This document shows positions 11,516 through 23,142 of a DNA stretch of 64,000 nt, piece by piece. Location of the stretch: positions 186,001 to 250,000 of the forward strand of contig JACEFZ010011721.1 in assembly GCA_014155875.1 (NCBI GenBank), read 5' to 3'. Below the pieces are notes generated by a model. It saw only the letters and a program-made list of their open reading frames with translations. It did not search any database and was not told where the DNA came from. The stretch comes from Cepaea nemoralis (taxonomy: Eukaryota; Mollusca; Gastropoda; Stylommatophora; Helicidae). How positions within the stretch are numbered: position 1 is the first letter of the stretch; each line of letters starts with the position of its first letter. The translations under genes were made by a program, and so were the position numbers.

Positions 11516-12367
11516 TTATCTCCAGCGATTAGGCCCGAAACGTAACGGCCTGGTGATTGGCTTGCAGGATCTGTCCTCTACACTGGACTGTTCCGCATCC
11601 ACCTGGTGTAGGCCATCGGTTACTTTACTGAAGATTCGTTCGTCCCTCCCGACAATAGGATTTTTCCTATCCCGACTCGGCATCACCCTCGTGGACTGTT
11701 CACGGATGTCGACCGAAATGAATGGTCGCTTACTCCAGGTTCGTCTGGAGTACCCTTGCTCCTGCCTTCTCTCCCACGAGTAAGGACAGTGAGCCTGTCG
11801 GCGTATCGAGTCACCCGACGTTCCCGTCGTGCCAGATGTGACTTCGCCTGTCGGACCTCGATTCCCAGTGTGCTTAACACCAAGGGCCTCTTCCCGACGG
11901 AGCCTGTTCGCCCTATCTACGGTTGAACGCTCAGGAGACCGCAGACCCTCCCCACAGGATGTACTGCGTAGGACTGAGTCTTCCTCGCCCTCGTCTGGAC
12001 CCCGAACCGAATCTAGCGCGATGGTAGTCGCACTACCATGTGGAGAAACTACCTTGGACCTCTCCAAATTCTGAAGGAGAGTACAATGGAACTTGTGCAA
12101 TTCCCCGCGGACCTTCACCTCATACGTGGATCGGGACATTATCCGTTCCACAGGAAAAGGGCCCTGCCATCCGAGTTCGAATTCCGCCCCCTCGATTGGG
12201 AGAAGCGCGAGAACCCTATCTCCAATCTGCAGAGATAAACCGTTTCTGGTCCTGTGCTTTGGTGCTGCCATACAACACGTTGGGCACGACCGGATATATC
12301 TCCGCACGTCGCCTGTCATTCCAGGCCAGTGGTAGTGGCTGGAAAGACACTGGACCGTTGTCCCCAC
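11516..12367 (-). pseudogene. int: Integrase remnant: zinc-binding domain joined to C-terminal domain
   Basis: Starting in the other frame at the end of the gag-pro frame, this reads HWPGMTGDVRRYIRSC then PTCC, the second half of the HHCC zinc-binding domain of Gypsy integrase. Within about 15 residues, near 12236, it jumps to GDRVLALLP and a WQGPFPVERI segment, the SH3-like C-terminal domain. The roughly 200-residue DDE catalytic core that belongs between them is missing. The remaining 170 residues are polar and unrecognised. The His pair of the same domain sits at the end of the neighbouring frame, so a frameshift near 12370 also splits it. It cannot catalyse integration. Confidence 0.8.
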
Positions 12368-14178
12368 ATCCTTATGGTTAAGGATAAGGTATGCCCTCTA
12401 TGTATCAAGTGGGATCTGTAGTCAGTAGGGACTACCATCTGACCGTACTGGCTATCCCCTTGCCCGGCTTTTCGATAAAGCAACCGGTTTTCTACATAGA
12501 ACTGACCCGGAGTTGGCGGGTCAGAACTTTGGGACACCTCCAGTAAGTAATGACGCAAAGTCTGGTCCCTACTTTGAGCACTGCTCACTAACCTCGCAAG
12601 AGAATGGTCTATCAACTTACCACACTGCCTTTCTCCATCCTTAGCCCTGGCCTGCCTAGCGCTCACTAGACAATGTTCCCTGGGGTCCCCCAGGGATACA
12701 TGTGGACGACCGAGGATTAAAGGGTAAATAGGATCAGGCAGCACAGCCGCCTTGATGCTACCCGTAACATACTTGCACTGAATGTCAATCCGAGCAATCG
12801 GCAAGTTCATAGCTACGGAGCTCTTCATGGCCAGCTGGAATTCTCTTGTCTCGCCGGTGAGCTGCCCTGGGCTCACAAGGTGGGATGAGATTACAGCTTC
12901 AAACTGCAATCCTGTATCGTATAGACATTCCACCTGCTTCCCATTCACCTCTATCGTTTCGACCTCAGGTGATTTCTCAGACTTTGGTTTCTCCCGACCC
13001 TTAGGTATGGTCTCGCTAGGTCTACCCCTATTAGAGGCAAGACACGCAAAGTGCAAGTCCTTTGGCTTCCTCAAACAATCTATAGTATTATGGGAAGGAG
13101 ACTTACAGTTCTTACACCACCTCTTACTCCACTTCCGTTTTGGGGAGGCGGGAGGGCTTTGCTTATCGAGTGTCTTACCAGAGTCTTTTACCACAGGATC
13201 TGCTACATTGGATGATTCTTTGGGACCTTTGGTCTTGGGCTTCTGATCAAGCCCCTTCTGCCTTTTCTGTGAATCAGTCTGACTGGAATCCCCAGTCTCA
13301 CCATAGACTTCCACATACCTTTCAGCTAACTTATTTACTATGTCTAGCCCTTCCGCCCCATTTTCCCCTAAGAAATTCCTTAAATGCTTGGACATCTGCA
13401 TTTTCATTTGATCCACCACCATCAACTCTCTCAGACTCTCATACTCCTCTTGGAAATTAGCCAGCGCCATCCATTTCAACAGGTATGAGTTCAGCCTCAC
13501 ACTATAGGCCGAGAACATCTCACCTGGTTCTCTCTTGGGCGTTCTGAACCTCCGCCTGTAAGCATGGGCTGTCATTTCGAATCTTTTCAAAAGAGCCGAT
13601 TTCAGGGTTGGATAATCATTTTCCATCCCTGGGGGAAGACGCGCATACACTTCGTACGCGGTGCCATGGAGTCCTTGTGAAAGCTTAAGATTCCAACGCT
13701 CAGGCTCTAAGCCCATAGCTTTACACATTGCCTCGAACTTCTCTAAGAATTGGTCTATCTTCTCTTGGTCCGGTTCAAATGGTGGAAACGGCCATTTCAT
13801 AGCATGGTAAGCTGGTCTGCTGGCTGCTGATGAGCTAGGTAAAGCTACTCCACCTACTGCTCCCTCAGAATCACCAACAGATTTAGCCTCTACCTCAAGT
13901 TGCTTCATACGGAACTCATGTTCCATTTCCAATCTCCTAGCTTCTAATGACTCTAGGTCAGCTGCAAGTTTTTGTGACTGTTGGTCTGCCACCAACTTTT
14001 GCTCTTCAAGTGCTACTTTTCGAGCCTCAAGCTCAATTTCTGACTTTCTTCGCTCCCTCTCTTCTGCTCTGAAGTTTCTCTCTACTTCCAGTACATAGGC
14101 TTTGAACTCCTCACCTTCCAATCCCATCTCAGTTGCCAATGCCCGCACCTTAGCTAAATCTAAAGTACAAGTAGCCAT
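12316..14178 (-). CDS. gag-pro: Gag-protease fusion with appended integrase N-terminus
   Basis: 620 residues from the ATG at 14178. Residues about 30-105 are a coiled coil rich in E, K, R and L. Residues about 125-310 are a capsid-type region (MKWPFPPFEPDQ start, then FSAYSVRLNSYLLKW and related helices). A CCHC knuckle CKNCKSPSHNTIDC has perfect 2-4-4 spacing near residue 365. A retropepsin-like YDTG sits near 415 with an ILGRP segment about 80 residues later. The frame then runs directly into LLYRK...MVVPTDYRSHLIHRGH, the region before and including the His pair of the integrase zinc domain. RT and RNase H, about 800 residues in a full Gypsy polyprotein, are deleted in frame between them. 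The architecture resembles the gag of the nested element, suggesting related lineages. Confidence 0.85.
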   Translation of the reverse strand: MATCTLDLAKVRALATEMGLEGEEFKAYVLEVERNFRAEERERRKSEIELEARKVALEEQKLVADQQSQKLAADLESLEARRLEMEHEFRMKQLEVEAKSVGDSEGAVGGVALPSSSAASRPAYHAMKWPFPPFEPDQEKIDQFLEKFEAMCKAMGLEPERWNLKLSQGLHGTAYEVYARLPPGMENDYPTLKSALLKRFEMTAHAYRRRFRTPKREPGEMFSAYSVRLNSYLLKWMALANFQEEYESLRELMVVDQMKMQMSKHLRNFLGENGAEGLDIVNKLAERYVEVYGETGDSSQTDSQKRQKGLDQKPKTKGPKESSNVADPVVKDSGKTLDKQSPPASPKRKWSKRWCKNCKSPSHNTIDCLRKPKDLHFACLASNRGRPSETIPKGREKPKSEKSPEVETIEVNGKQVECLYDTGLQFEAVISSHLVSPGQLTGETREFQLAMKSSVAMNLPIARIDIQCKYVTGSIKAAVLPDPIYPLILGRPHVSLGDPREHCLVSARQARAKDGERQCGKLIDHSLARLVSSAQSRDQTLRHYLLEVSQSSDPPTPGQFYVENRLLYRKAGQGDSQYGQMVVPTDYRSHLIHRGHTLSLTIRMWGQRSSVFPATTTGLE

Positions 14179-15062
14179 GCTTAGTGTAACTTAGTATCAG
14201 TATAGATATGCAATACCCAATCACAATGCTAACTGTACTCCAACCAACACTGTAACTATGTATCTATACTAAGTTAACTAAATGTCTGTCCACGTCGAAG
14301 AGAAAGGTATCAGTAGCCCTACTCGTCAAGTAGACAATAGGTATAGGACAGATGACACTATAACCTATTCCTACGAGATGTCAGAACAAAGAGAAGATCC
14401 CGGACGATCCCCCACTCTATCTAGTGACAAGACCGCCGGGGCTTGGACTGGTTTGCCATGATAGATATTATCCCCAGCCTTTGCTCCAACTACCTCAATA
14501 GCACTCTACATCTACCAGGCCCCACACAAGCCGGGACAGCTGGACCTCCCCTCCCTCACCTAGGGTTCCCTACCCCAAGGGGGCTCGGACAAGACACCAG
14601 TCATATCACTGCACAAAGTCATAGCTAAGAGAACAAAATTTTAATTCTGAACTAAGTCAACCACAACACAGAGAAGGATGGCTGAAAGCCAGACTAGAAG
14701 ATACTATGTACAAGATCAGATATGCAGATGAGTATTCTTCATCATGGAGGCGGACGATAGCTCGTGCGGTTGTCCAGCCGTGGTAGCGACTCACCCAGGC
14801 TCCTCCAGTGGACCGGAACTCCAAGGTCTGCTGCCTCTCCAAAGTTCCCTCTTCACACAGAGAACCAATCACGGGCTGATCAAGCGCAGTACCACTGCCT
14901 GACTGACACTGCACCGATGAACAAGGATCCTTCCTTGCTGTTGTACTATTTCACTCGTCACACTCCTGATGAAGTCTGGGCCGACCCTAGAACATTAGCG
15001 GTCTCCCACTTGCAGAAAAAGTACACGTAGCACCGTATCAAAATACACAAGAGCCTGGTCTC
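14179..15062 (-). other. Leader between gag and the 5' LTR; LTR inner end unresolved
   Basis: No gene is seen. The primer-binding site and the inner LTR end must lie here or just beyond. A TTTGCCA/TGATAG junction near 14454 has the right shape (minus strand ...CA then TGGCAAACC) but does not match a tRNA 3' end I recognise. Confidence 0.4.
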
Positions 15063-18000
15063 TCTTCTATCTCATAAGTGACCCACACACTGATATGTCA
15101 CCTACAAAATGAGCAGTTGCTCCACATGAACACAAAACGTCACTGGCAAAGTCTATCAGGTGACTAAACACTTCACCTTATTTCCATGTCCTTGGATCAA
15201 TAGATCTTCACACAGTACCATGTAACTACCCTGATTGATGGGTATCAAGCACAACCTAGCATACACTGTCAACAGTTCACCACGTTGGAATGAGGTAGCT
15301 CCCTACCTTAACAAACATTGTCAACAGTTCACCACTTATGTAATCAATGTCTTAGGTCACTGGACCACGTGTTGGCTTCATAAAGGTAAACCAATGTAGA
15401 TATACTATTCAAGCACAAAATTATACACGGTGTCCCATGACAACCCAGCCGGGCCGGAAGCATAGCACACAGGCCATGGTGACCGGTAACAATGATCACT
15501 TGGCTCAACTTGAAAGTTCACGACCTTGCAATCACCAAGGTGTACACTGAGGTTGGATTTCACCAGTGCTTCACCGTCTAGCGAATTCTCGAAAATCAAC
15601 GCTTGTACTTCAGCCTCCACAGAAGCCGGATTTTCTTGTCTGCATTTTCTATCTAGTTGGATGCAAACTGAAAAGGATGTGCAGAAGTCTGTTGGCACTT
15701 GCACCCACTCCTCGCCAGGTTCTAAGTCCTCAAGTGAACACACCTGTTGAAGAATGTCTTCGGCTTGACCCATCCACGACCGTCCTCTTTTTAACCTGCT
15801 GCCCTTCACCTTCCTAATTTCACTATGCAGTGGATGTTGTGTGTTTGCGTTAATTCTGAACTGAGGTTGAATTTCACCAGTGCTTCACTAGCTAGAATCA
15901 CCAGATGTTTCAGTGTTGGATCCTCTCGGGATCGGATGCCACTCGTCGGACTCTTGGCGGAGGTCCTAACCTAGACCTACCGACATATTCAGCACTCAGC
16001 TCCTTCCAACATTGATCTCGCAGAGTCAGAAGACCACTCCCAGTATGGCATCAATCAACTTCTTGATAGGCACTGGAATGAGTGGGCCCATAGAGCTCAT
16101 GGTGAAGCTCTTGAATCTTCTTCAGTATAGCAATAACAGATCCTGAAACACGGAGAGGTTGGTATGAGTACTCAACTACAACAAAGACTAACAGCATCTC
16201 CACCATGTCACCTGCCTCTCAGTCATTCCTCAGGTCTACCACCATGAGTATGAACTCATCACATCATCGATCTCCTATTAACCATAATGTATAGGCATAC
16301 TGATGTTAGAGAAAGCAATAGCCCACCTGTTCAGTCAAGTAACACTTCTGGGCTACAAATAACCCCTAGCACCAGAGTCGACTGTATGACTCTGTCAAAG
16401 CATCTTCCGCCTGGTGCCATCCCAATCCGGTTTCATCTACCATCATCAATCAACATATACACCTACTTCCCTTTCAGTGTAGTGATTACTTTATCGAGAA
16501 GGTGTCCAGCCGGACATCTTCTTCCTGACAGACTCATCAATTCATCAATCCGTTAACCCATGGACTGATCAATTACACACCTTAATAACTATATGACCAT
16601 AATAAATTATACTCCTGATAATTCATTACTATAGTATTAACTAAGGAGAACTCATGAATTGTTACACTTAAATAACAAACTCATATCACAGCCATAGTGT
16701 CGGTTCTGGGATCCCTGTCCCAGATCCTGAGTTGCCCTTTTATTCACTGACTATCTTCCAGGTCAGTCATACCTGTGCCGGTCGAGCACAGCTTTGGTGG
16801 CCATCCACCATTACACTTTCCCACAGCTACTGTACCTTGTCCCGTGACGACTTAAGTCACGTCATCCAATGTAGCAAGCCTCCAGACTCTCCACTACCAA
16901 ACTCTGGCTCCACCTTTTGGGGGAGGGGGGGGGGTTATTCCCCGCACCTACTACTACTTCACGGCAGTACTCCCAGTACTCCATGAACAGAGTCAGGTTT
17001 CCAGAAGAGTAGAATATTAGAGACAGAAACGGTTAGGTTCACCTCCTAGATCTATCTAGACACAACGGCCTCGAATTACGGAGTGCCGCATCACCCTCGA
17101 TCGGGTATGTTCAACCATCGGATATGCACGATCGCTTTGGGTCGGACCTGTAACCTAACGGGTTGGGCGTACCGGCCTACCTCCCAGTCGGCTGCCTAGA
17201 CAAACGTAAGATGGAACACGCACGGTCATTCTAGCGGACGCACATGAAAACAAGCAGTAACAATAGTATCATAAATACTTCCTATCAACTGTTATCCTAC
17301 CGATGTAACACCATTCTGCTTACGCGGAATAACACTGCTATCTTCACACAGCAAACACACCACGGCCGCTCTCACCTTGATTCCTCGAAAAATCACCACC
17401 ACTGATAGAACAAGTAAGTTACCATTCTAATGTCACGAAGCACATTACACATCTATAATAATAAGATCTACCTTATTATTTACAGCGTCTAGCATATCGC
17501 TGTAATGACTGACAAACTTCCTGCCTTGCATGCGTAATTAATAAACCAAACAAGTAACTACTACACACTTTGTAAAGAATCGGGATCTCCCTAGCACAAC
17601 GCAGTAATAATATACATATCACGGTCCCTGCAACTTATTTGTAAACAATCAGTTAACAAATATATCTATCTAAACACATGTGATTTTCACCAGTCCTCGA
17701 AAGTACATAGTTCGTCCTATTTTATTTACACACCACTCGCTGTGGAATGAGGCTTGTTCCGTCAGGTAACACATTACGTCGCCGATAGATAAAGGCTAAT
17801 TAAATATGCAGACAGCCTGCTGTCAATTGTAACGCTACGCGACTACTCATTTCCGACGACAATTAATTCGTTCGGGGAGGTCGGCACGGCTTAAAGACAA
17901 CAGTTAAACAATAGAATAAGTATTCAACTAACCTGTGATTTAACAATCACAAACTTGACTGCAGATGTCCGCTCTGGCCGCGCACATTGACATCAACATT

Positions 18001-18372
18001 ACAGCAGCCCTGTGGCTGTGATCTGTCTTACGCTGAGGTCCGGCTGGCGACTGATCACGACTAACTCAGTGCTCCTTCAACTTGCCTACACGGGCCGCGT
18101 GAATTCCATGATCCATGGAGAAAACCAGAGTCACGATAAGTTCTACCAACCCGTGCTGCACGAAGCACTCGTGAACCTAGAGATCTCGACCACGTACGCA
18201 CTTGGGGGAACATTCTAGATTTCTCTATAAATAACTAGTATAGCGCCGCCACGCACTACTTCAGATGGGAAATCCCCTATTAATTGATATTAAATTCAAG
18301 GGAGACCAACGCATCGCCCTCCCTTCAAAGGGATATTATGCAGAGATCTGCCGATCTGTAGGCGTTTCGTCA
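15063..18372 (-). repeat. 5' LTR of the Gypsy element (right copy), at least 3.3 kb
   Basis: This is the direct repeat of 1-11328 without the nested element. On the minus strand it starts TGACGAAACG at 18372, directly against LINE sequence. The inner end is not fixed, because the partner copy runs off the window: it lies somewhere between 14180 and 15063. The copy holds an uninterrupted CCTGT target at 16714-16718, the site that is duplicated around the nested element in the left LTR. It lacks most of the LINE RNase H core found in the left copy. Confidence 0.85.
15591..15809 (-). pseudogene. Residual LINE linker upstream of RNase H in the right LTR
   Basis: This repeats 1191-1409: the region between RT and RNase H, ending just before where YTDGS should be. 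The RNase H core is missing. To its left, at 15553-15590, the sequence instead reads like the unoccupied LTR site (GATTTCACCAGTGCTTCAC) joined to LINE sequence at a shared TCAC. It is therefore a rearranged or deleted copy of the LINE insertion, not an independent gene. Confidence 0.7.
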
Positions 18373-18600
18373 AGTCCCTCAACCTTGCCTTCCAGTATGG
18401 TTTTCATAAGAGTATCATGTCTTTTAACGTGGCCAAAATATTTCACTTGTCTCCTCTTTATTTCCTTCATCAACTCTCTCTTCATTCCCAGTTTTTCTAG
18501 GACCTCTGCATTTGATTGTTTTTATTTCCATGAAATACGACCTATTCGTCTGTATATCCACATCTCCAGGACTTCTGTGTATTTATAAGTATGTTTCAAT
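18373..18600 (-). pseudogene. LINE reverse transcriptase C-terminal fragment
   Basis: On the minus strand an open segment reads NAEVLEKLGMKRELMKEI, KRRQVKYFGHVKRH and TILEGKVEG, the conserved stretch after the RT thumb in endonuclease-reverse transcriptase LINEs (compare ITNTEVLERS and RLRWIGHLRR in the LINE at 33723-34306). It is cut at 18373 exactly where the Gypsy LTR begins, so the Gypsy element inserted into this older LINE. The rest should lie left of the window. Confidence 0.75.
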
Positions 18601-20250
18601 TAAAATAAATATGTATGTTGGTTAAATTTCTTTGTCTATCACGTAGCATCAAGTATATTTGTTGCTATAAGTGACCAATGTATTGCTGTCTCTTCTCCTT
18701 TAGTGACATACTTTGCGTGTTATTTACACTATAGTTTATATCCATTTTGGATATCTTGAATATCCGAGTTTATAACCATATGATAAAATATTTAACGATT
18801 ATTTACTTCGTTATCTTACCCTTGTATCCAAGCTTTATGTTTGGGTGTGCAACTGTTTTTCCATTACATCTAGCATTCCAGTAATATATGCAAAGCCTGG
18901 TAAAATATTTAACAATGACTAAGTAATGTACTGGTATTTATGCTTGCATGTATACATTGTGTTAAAATATGTCATAGTATTTGTATTCATTGTCATTGAT
19001 GTATTTCAAATATTTGCTGCCAAACATGTAATCCAAAAGAATTGTAACAATGATTAACTAAGGTATGGAAGTAATACAAATTCAAGCAACAAAGGTATGT
19101 CCCTTTGCTTTAAATATTATCTAATGAAATGAAAGCTTGGTAGTGATAATTAGCTTTCCAGAGATAATGCACAGTAAATTATTGATTCAATTTGTCACTG
19201 TCGATCATTATTGTTTCAGTTTTTTTTTTCTTTCTTTTTGTTAGGTCTCTTGACTGGTGTCTTGTAACATTTGTCAAAGGTGTTCATACTATATTTTTGT
19301 CAGCGTGTTTGCTTCTCCGTCTATTATGTGCTATGTCAGTTGATTCAGTGTTACTGTCGATCATTATTATTTCAGTTTTTGTGTGTGTTAGGTCTCATGA
19401 CTCGAGTCTTATAACCTTTGTCAAAAGTTTTCTTACTATATTTTTGTCAGTGTGTTTACTTTTCCATCTAATGTGCGCTATGTCAATTATGGTTTACCTT
19501 TCGCAATCAAGAGTCTATAATCCATTGGTCAATCATTGTTTAATAATGTCACTCGTTTAACTGTCATAACATGGTGTTTAGTCTTGTTATTGTCTTGATA
19601 TTCACATAGTCTCTTGTGAAAACAACAGAAGCTTGGTGTCGTTTGTCGATTTCTGATGTGTAATTCTTAAGAATTATTGTCATTCTAAAGTATAAAGTAT
19701 TGTAATGACTAAACAGAAGTTAGTTAATATAATTATATTGAGTCGTCGATCTGGCTTGTGTATCCATCGATGTATGTTTCTTTGATGGAGATTTTGTGAT
19801 CTTTTAAGCACATCAGATTTTGTAAGTCTTTCCAGCACATCAGATTTTGTCAGTCTTTCAAGTACATCAAATACAATCCATTGTCTGACAGAAAAATTTG
19901 GAAACGTAAGTTAGAATGTGTAATATTTGTAAAATATCAAAATCAACTGTAAAATAGATTTTAATTACAGTAATTAGATGTGTCAAGTGCATTGAATCTA
20001 GTTTGCACGATATCCTATCCAATGGCCCAAAATATGTCAAATATCCAGGCATACTTCATGACAATGATTGTATGACATAAAGTGATCAATCTGTGTTGTT
20101 ACGTAGAATTATTTTCTTGTTTTGTACCTATCTGTTGTTAATTTTAGAGTACTGCATGTTTTAGCGTTATAGTCTGCTAATTCTACTCAATTATTGTCTT
20201 TGGTCTGGTTGTCAAAATATTATCTGTAATTGCTTATCATTATTTTCTAT
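18601..20250. other. AT-rich spacer with two small tandem duplications
   Basis: No gene seen. A 156-bp imperfect tandem duplication runs from 19197 to about 19500 (each unit starts ACTGTCGATCATTATT). A 32-bp duplication lies at 19809-19866 (CACATCAGATTTTGT). The 122-codon frame over the first is an accident of the duplication. Confidence 0.6.
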
Positions 20251-20264
20251 TGTATATAAGTGGA

Positions 20265-20691
20265 CGCTCAGATGGCGGCCTCTACAATGCTCAGAGATTG
20301 AAGGCTAAGACCAAAATTAGGAGGGTACTGATCAGAGAGTTGCTTTTTGCAGATGATGCTGCAGTTACGACCCACTCTGAGGAAGAATTGCAATGTCTAC
20401 TATCTGCATTCTCCAATGCTTGTTCTGAATTTGGTTTAACAATTAGCAAAAAGAAGACACAGATTATGTCACAAGGTGCACATGGGGTACCATCAATCTT
20501 TATTGACGACGCCGAACTAGAGATAGTAGACCATTTTACATATCTAGGATCAGTGGTAAATAGCAAATTATCCCTAGATCAGGAAATCAACATCCGGATT
20601 GGTAAGGCAGCAACAACAATGAACAGGTTAAGAAAAAGAGTCTGGGAGAACAGGAAGCTTACTGCCAAAACAAAAGTCCTTGTCTATCAAG
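20265..20691 (+). pseudogene. LINE reverse transcriptase, palm to thumb part
   Basis: The frame contains RSDGGLYN, then ELLFADDAAV, the catalytic FADD box of a LINE RT, then ISKKKTQIM and FTYLGSVVN, which follow it in RT family proteins. It is truncated at the 5' end by the insertion process. The coding sequence is interrupted at codon Q by the palindromic element and picks up again at 33717. The endonuclease and earlier RT boxes are missing, so it was dead on arrival. Confidence 0.85.
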
Positions 20692-20995
20692 AGTAGTGTA
20701 AGTGGGGCTCCATCCAGCGCATTTTTGAGGTGGGAATCGATATTCCACCTCAAAGGGCGATAACTCTTTTTTCCCCAAAAATGTAGGCGTGGTCTAGTGA
20801 CTCATCATAAGTGGCGTGTTCTAGTGACTCATCAGAGGTGGCGTGGTCTAGTGACTCATCATAGGTGGCGTGCGTGGTCAAGTAATTATAGGTACGACAT
20901 AAAAAATACGACATAAAACATCAATAAAGAAAACAAACGACTCAAGTAAGGTATATAATAATTTTATTAAATCATATATAGACAAACAATACATA

Positions 20996-21663
20996 TTAAA
21001 TAAGTAATGGCATAGTCGAGATATTATCACTGTCAACCTTTCTTTTTATATAGAGATATGACAGTGAATTACGATGTTGTGTGTATGTATATACAGAAGA
21101 GTCTTGTGTTTTGAAGCCTATATTGGTTCCCCCACTCGGTGTTTGTGTGTTTAATACTTCCAAAAACTGTGTCCTTGTTTAGATGCGTGTTGTGGTGTTT
21201 GGTCAGACCTTTGGTACTGATTTTATCATAATCACCCACACAAATATACTGTCTTACTACACAATGAGACCATCCCCTCCCCTTCGTACTCTAGTTTGAA
21301 AAGCCCGGGGGTTCTCTTTTCATAGGCTTTGATAGTCTGGCAATCCTGACAGGTATCAGTACTAGGGGTAATTCTATGAACAGGGCAGGTTTCAGATGGG
21401 AACCAGTGATTATAGACTCTGTCATACTCTGCTCTAAGGTGTGGTCTAACCACCTCAGAGAGTGAGGCGGCGCTAAGGGCCAAATAGAGAGAGTCAGTGT
21501 CCATTTCAGTGAGTTGGTAGTCTTCTTTAGCGATAAAGTTGTCGAGAAAATCGTAATAGAAAGCTAGCATGCGCAACTTGGCATACTGGTAGACAAAGAA
21601 CCCAATCTGTAGAGGTAGATCCCAGACAGTTTTCTTTTTTAGGGTTTCTACAGTAAGGTACAT
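20996..21663 (-). pseudogene. polB: Polinton DNA polymerase B, C-terminal fragment (left arm, frameshifted)
   Basis: Mirror copy of 32747-33412. It keeps EMDTDSLYLAL but has a one-base insertion at about 21250, in the codons after MVSLCSKT, which shifts the frame and ends it at 21232. A few substitutions follow (for example around 21150-21185). The two arms have therefore diverged independently since the palindrome formed, with more damage on this side. Confidence 0.85.
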
Positions 21664-21744
21664 AATAATGTTAATAAAATATATATATAGAAGGAAAAAA
21701 AAAAACATAGTAAGTGACCGCTTATAGTTAAGGGTGTGCGATGA

Positions 21745-22505
21745 CGTGCTCAAGTGGTGGTCAAGAGGTGGTCAAGAGGTGGTCAAGCGGTCAAGAGGTG
21801 GTCAAGTGACCCCTTAAATTGTATGGGATGGTACGTGTAGTGACGTGGTGATGATCAAGAGGTGGTCAAGTGGTGGTCAGGGTGTGGTCAAGTGGTGGTC
21901 AAGAGGTGGTCAAGTGGTCGAGTGACCACTTAAATTGTCGGGGAAAGTAGGTGTAGTGATATGGTGATGATTAAAGGGTGGTAAATTAGTGGTCAAGCGG
22001 TGGTCAAGTGGTGGTCAAGTGAGGAAAATTTTAGTGGAAAGTAGTTGTAATGATATGGTGATGATTAAAGGGTGGTAAATTAGTGGTCAAGCAGTGGTCA
22101 AGCAGTGGTCAAGTGGTCGAGTGACCACTTAAATTGTCGGGAAAGTAGTTGTAATGATATGGTGATGATTAAAGGGTGGTAAATTAGTGGTCAAGAGGTG
22201 GTCAAGCGGTGGTCAAGGGGTGGTCAAGTGGTTAAATGACCCCTTAAATTGTTGGGGAGAGTACGTGTAGTGACGTGGTGATGATCAAGAGGTGGTCAAG
22301 TAGTGGTCAAGGAGTGGTCAAGGGGTGGTCAAGTGGTCAAGTTACCCCTTAAATTGATGGGAAGAGTACGTGTAGTGACACGAAGATGATCAAAATGTAG
22401 TCAAATAGTCGTCAAGTGGTGGTCAAGTGGTCGAGTGACCACATAAATTGTAGAGGAGAGTAGGTGTAGTGACATGGTGATGATCAAGAGGTGGTCAAGT
22501 TGTTA
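21745..22505. repeat. GTGGTCAAG minisatellite, left arm
   Basis: Runs of the 9-mer GTGGTCAAG alternate with a spacer (GTGACCACTTAAATTGT... GTGATATGGTGATGAT), giving higher-order units of about 100-150 bp. Confidence 0.9.
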
Positions 22506-23022
22506 GGTCTAGAGGTTGGGGTGTCTCAGTCATGAAGTATCAAACTGTCTGCTCTGGGAAGGATGTCGCTGATCAGGGCGAGTAGGTTCTAATACGTTTA
22601 TCGCTATTGTCTATAATTGGCGTGGTTGTATAGTAATAATAGTAGAGTTGTTTCGTAGTAATGTTAGTCATCATTATCAAGGGGTATGTTAGGTGATATT
22701 TATAACGGTAGTAGTAGTACCAGTAGTAACAATACCAACAATAGTACTAATTATCATCATCATCACGTGTCTTACCAACGGACGTACCACCCACACATTG
22801 CGATCTCCAACACCATTGAACAATTCCGAGGTTGACTCACAATACAGAAATCCCCAATTAACGGCATTACCTTCATGTAATGGTGGTACTCATAGTACCA
22901 ATAGCACCAGTAGTAATAGTCACCAACATCAGCAAGAGACTTATCGCCTGACATTGGTCAGTATGACACTCCATAAACTATGATCTCCGACACCATGGAT
23001 ACAAATAGTAATAATATTGGTA

Positions 23023-23142
23023 ATAGTAGTAGTGGTAGTAGTAGTGGTAGTAGTAGTAGTAGTAGTAGTAGCGGCGGCGGTGGTGGTGGTGGTGGTGGTG
23101 GTGGTGGTGGTGGTGGTGGTGGTAATAGTAGGAGTAGTAGAA
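23023..23142. repeat. AGT/GGT trinucleotide tract, left arm
   Basis: (AGT)n running into (GGT)n. It carries one more AGT than the right-arm copy. Confidence 0.9.

Larger units (their letters stand above)
1..18372 (-). mobile_element. Gypsy-type LTR retrotransposon, internally deleted, left end outside window
   Basis: Two long direct repeats (left copy from before base 1 to 11328, right copy 15063-18372) flank an internal region whose frames on the minus strand encode Gag, protease and integrase remnants. Both repeats end ...TTTCGTCA on the plus strand, so on the minus strand the LTRs begin TGACGAAACG. A purine-rich tract sits immediately before the left copy in minus-strand order. Reverse transcriptase, RNase H and the integrase catalytic core are absent, so the element would need help from a complete relative. 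The left LTR is interrupted by a complete younger LTR element at 2319-9657. The right edge lies in LINE sequence. The target duplication cannot be checked because the left edge is outside the window. Confidence 0.85.

Noticed and set aside
14440..14470. Primer-binding site of the Gypsy element at TGGCAAACC (minus strand)
   Set aside because: The shape is right but it matches no tRNA 3' end I can name, and the partner LTR end is outside the window.
18265..18588. 107-codon plus-strand frame across the LTR edge
   Set aside because: It spans the Gypsy/LINE junction and is the antisense shadow of the LINE RT fragment.
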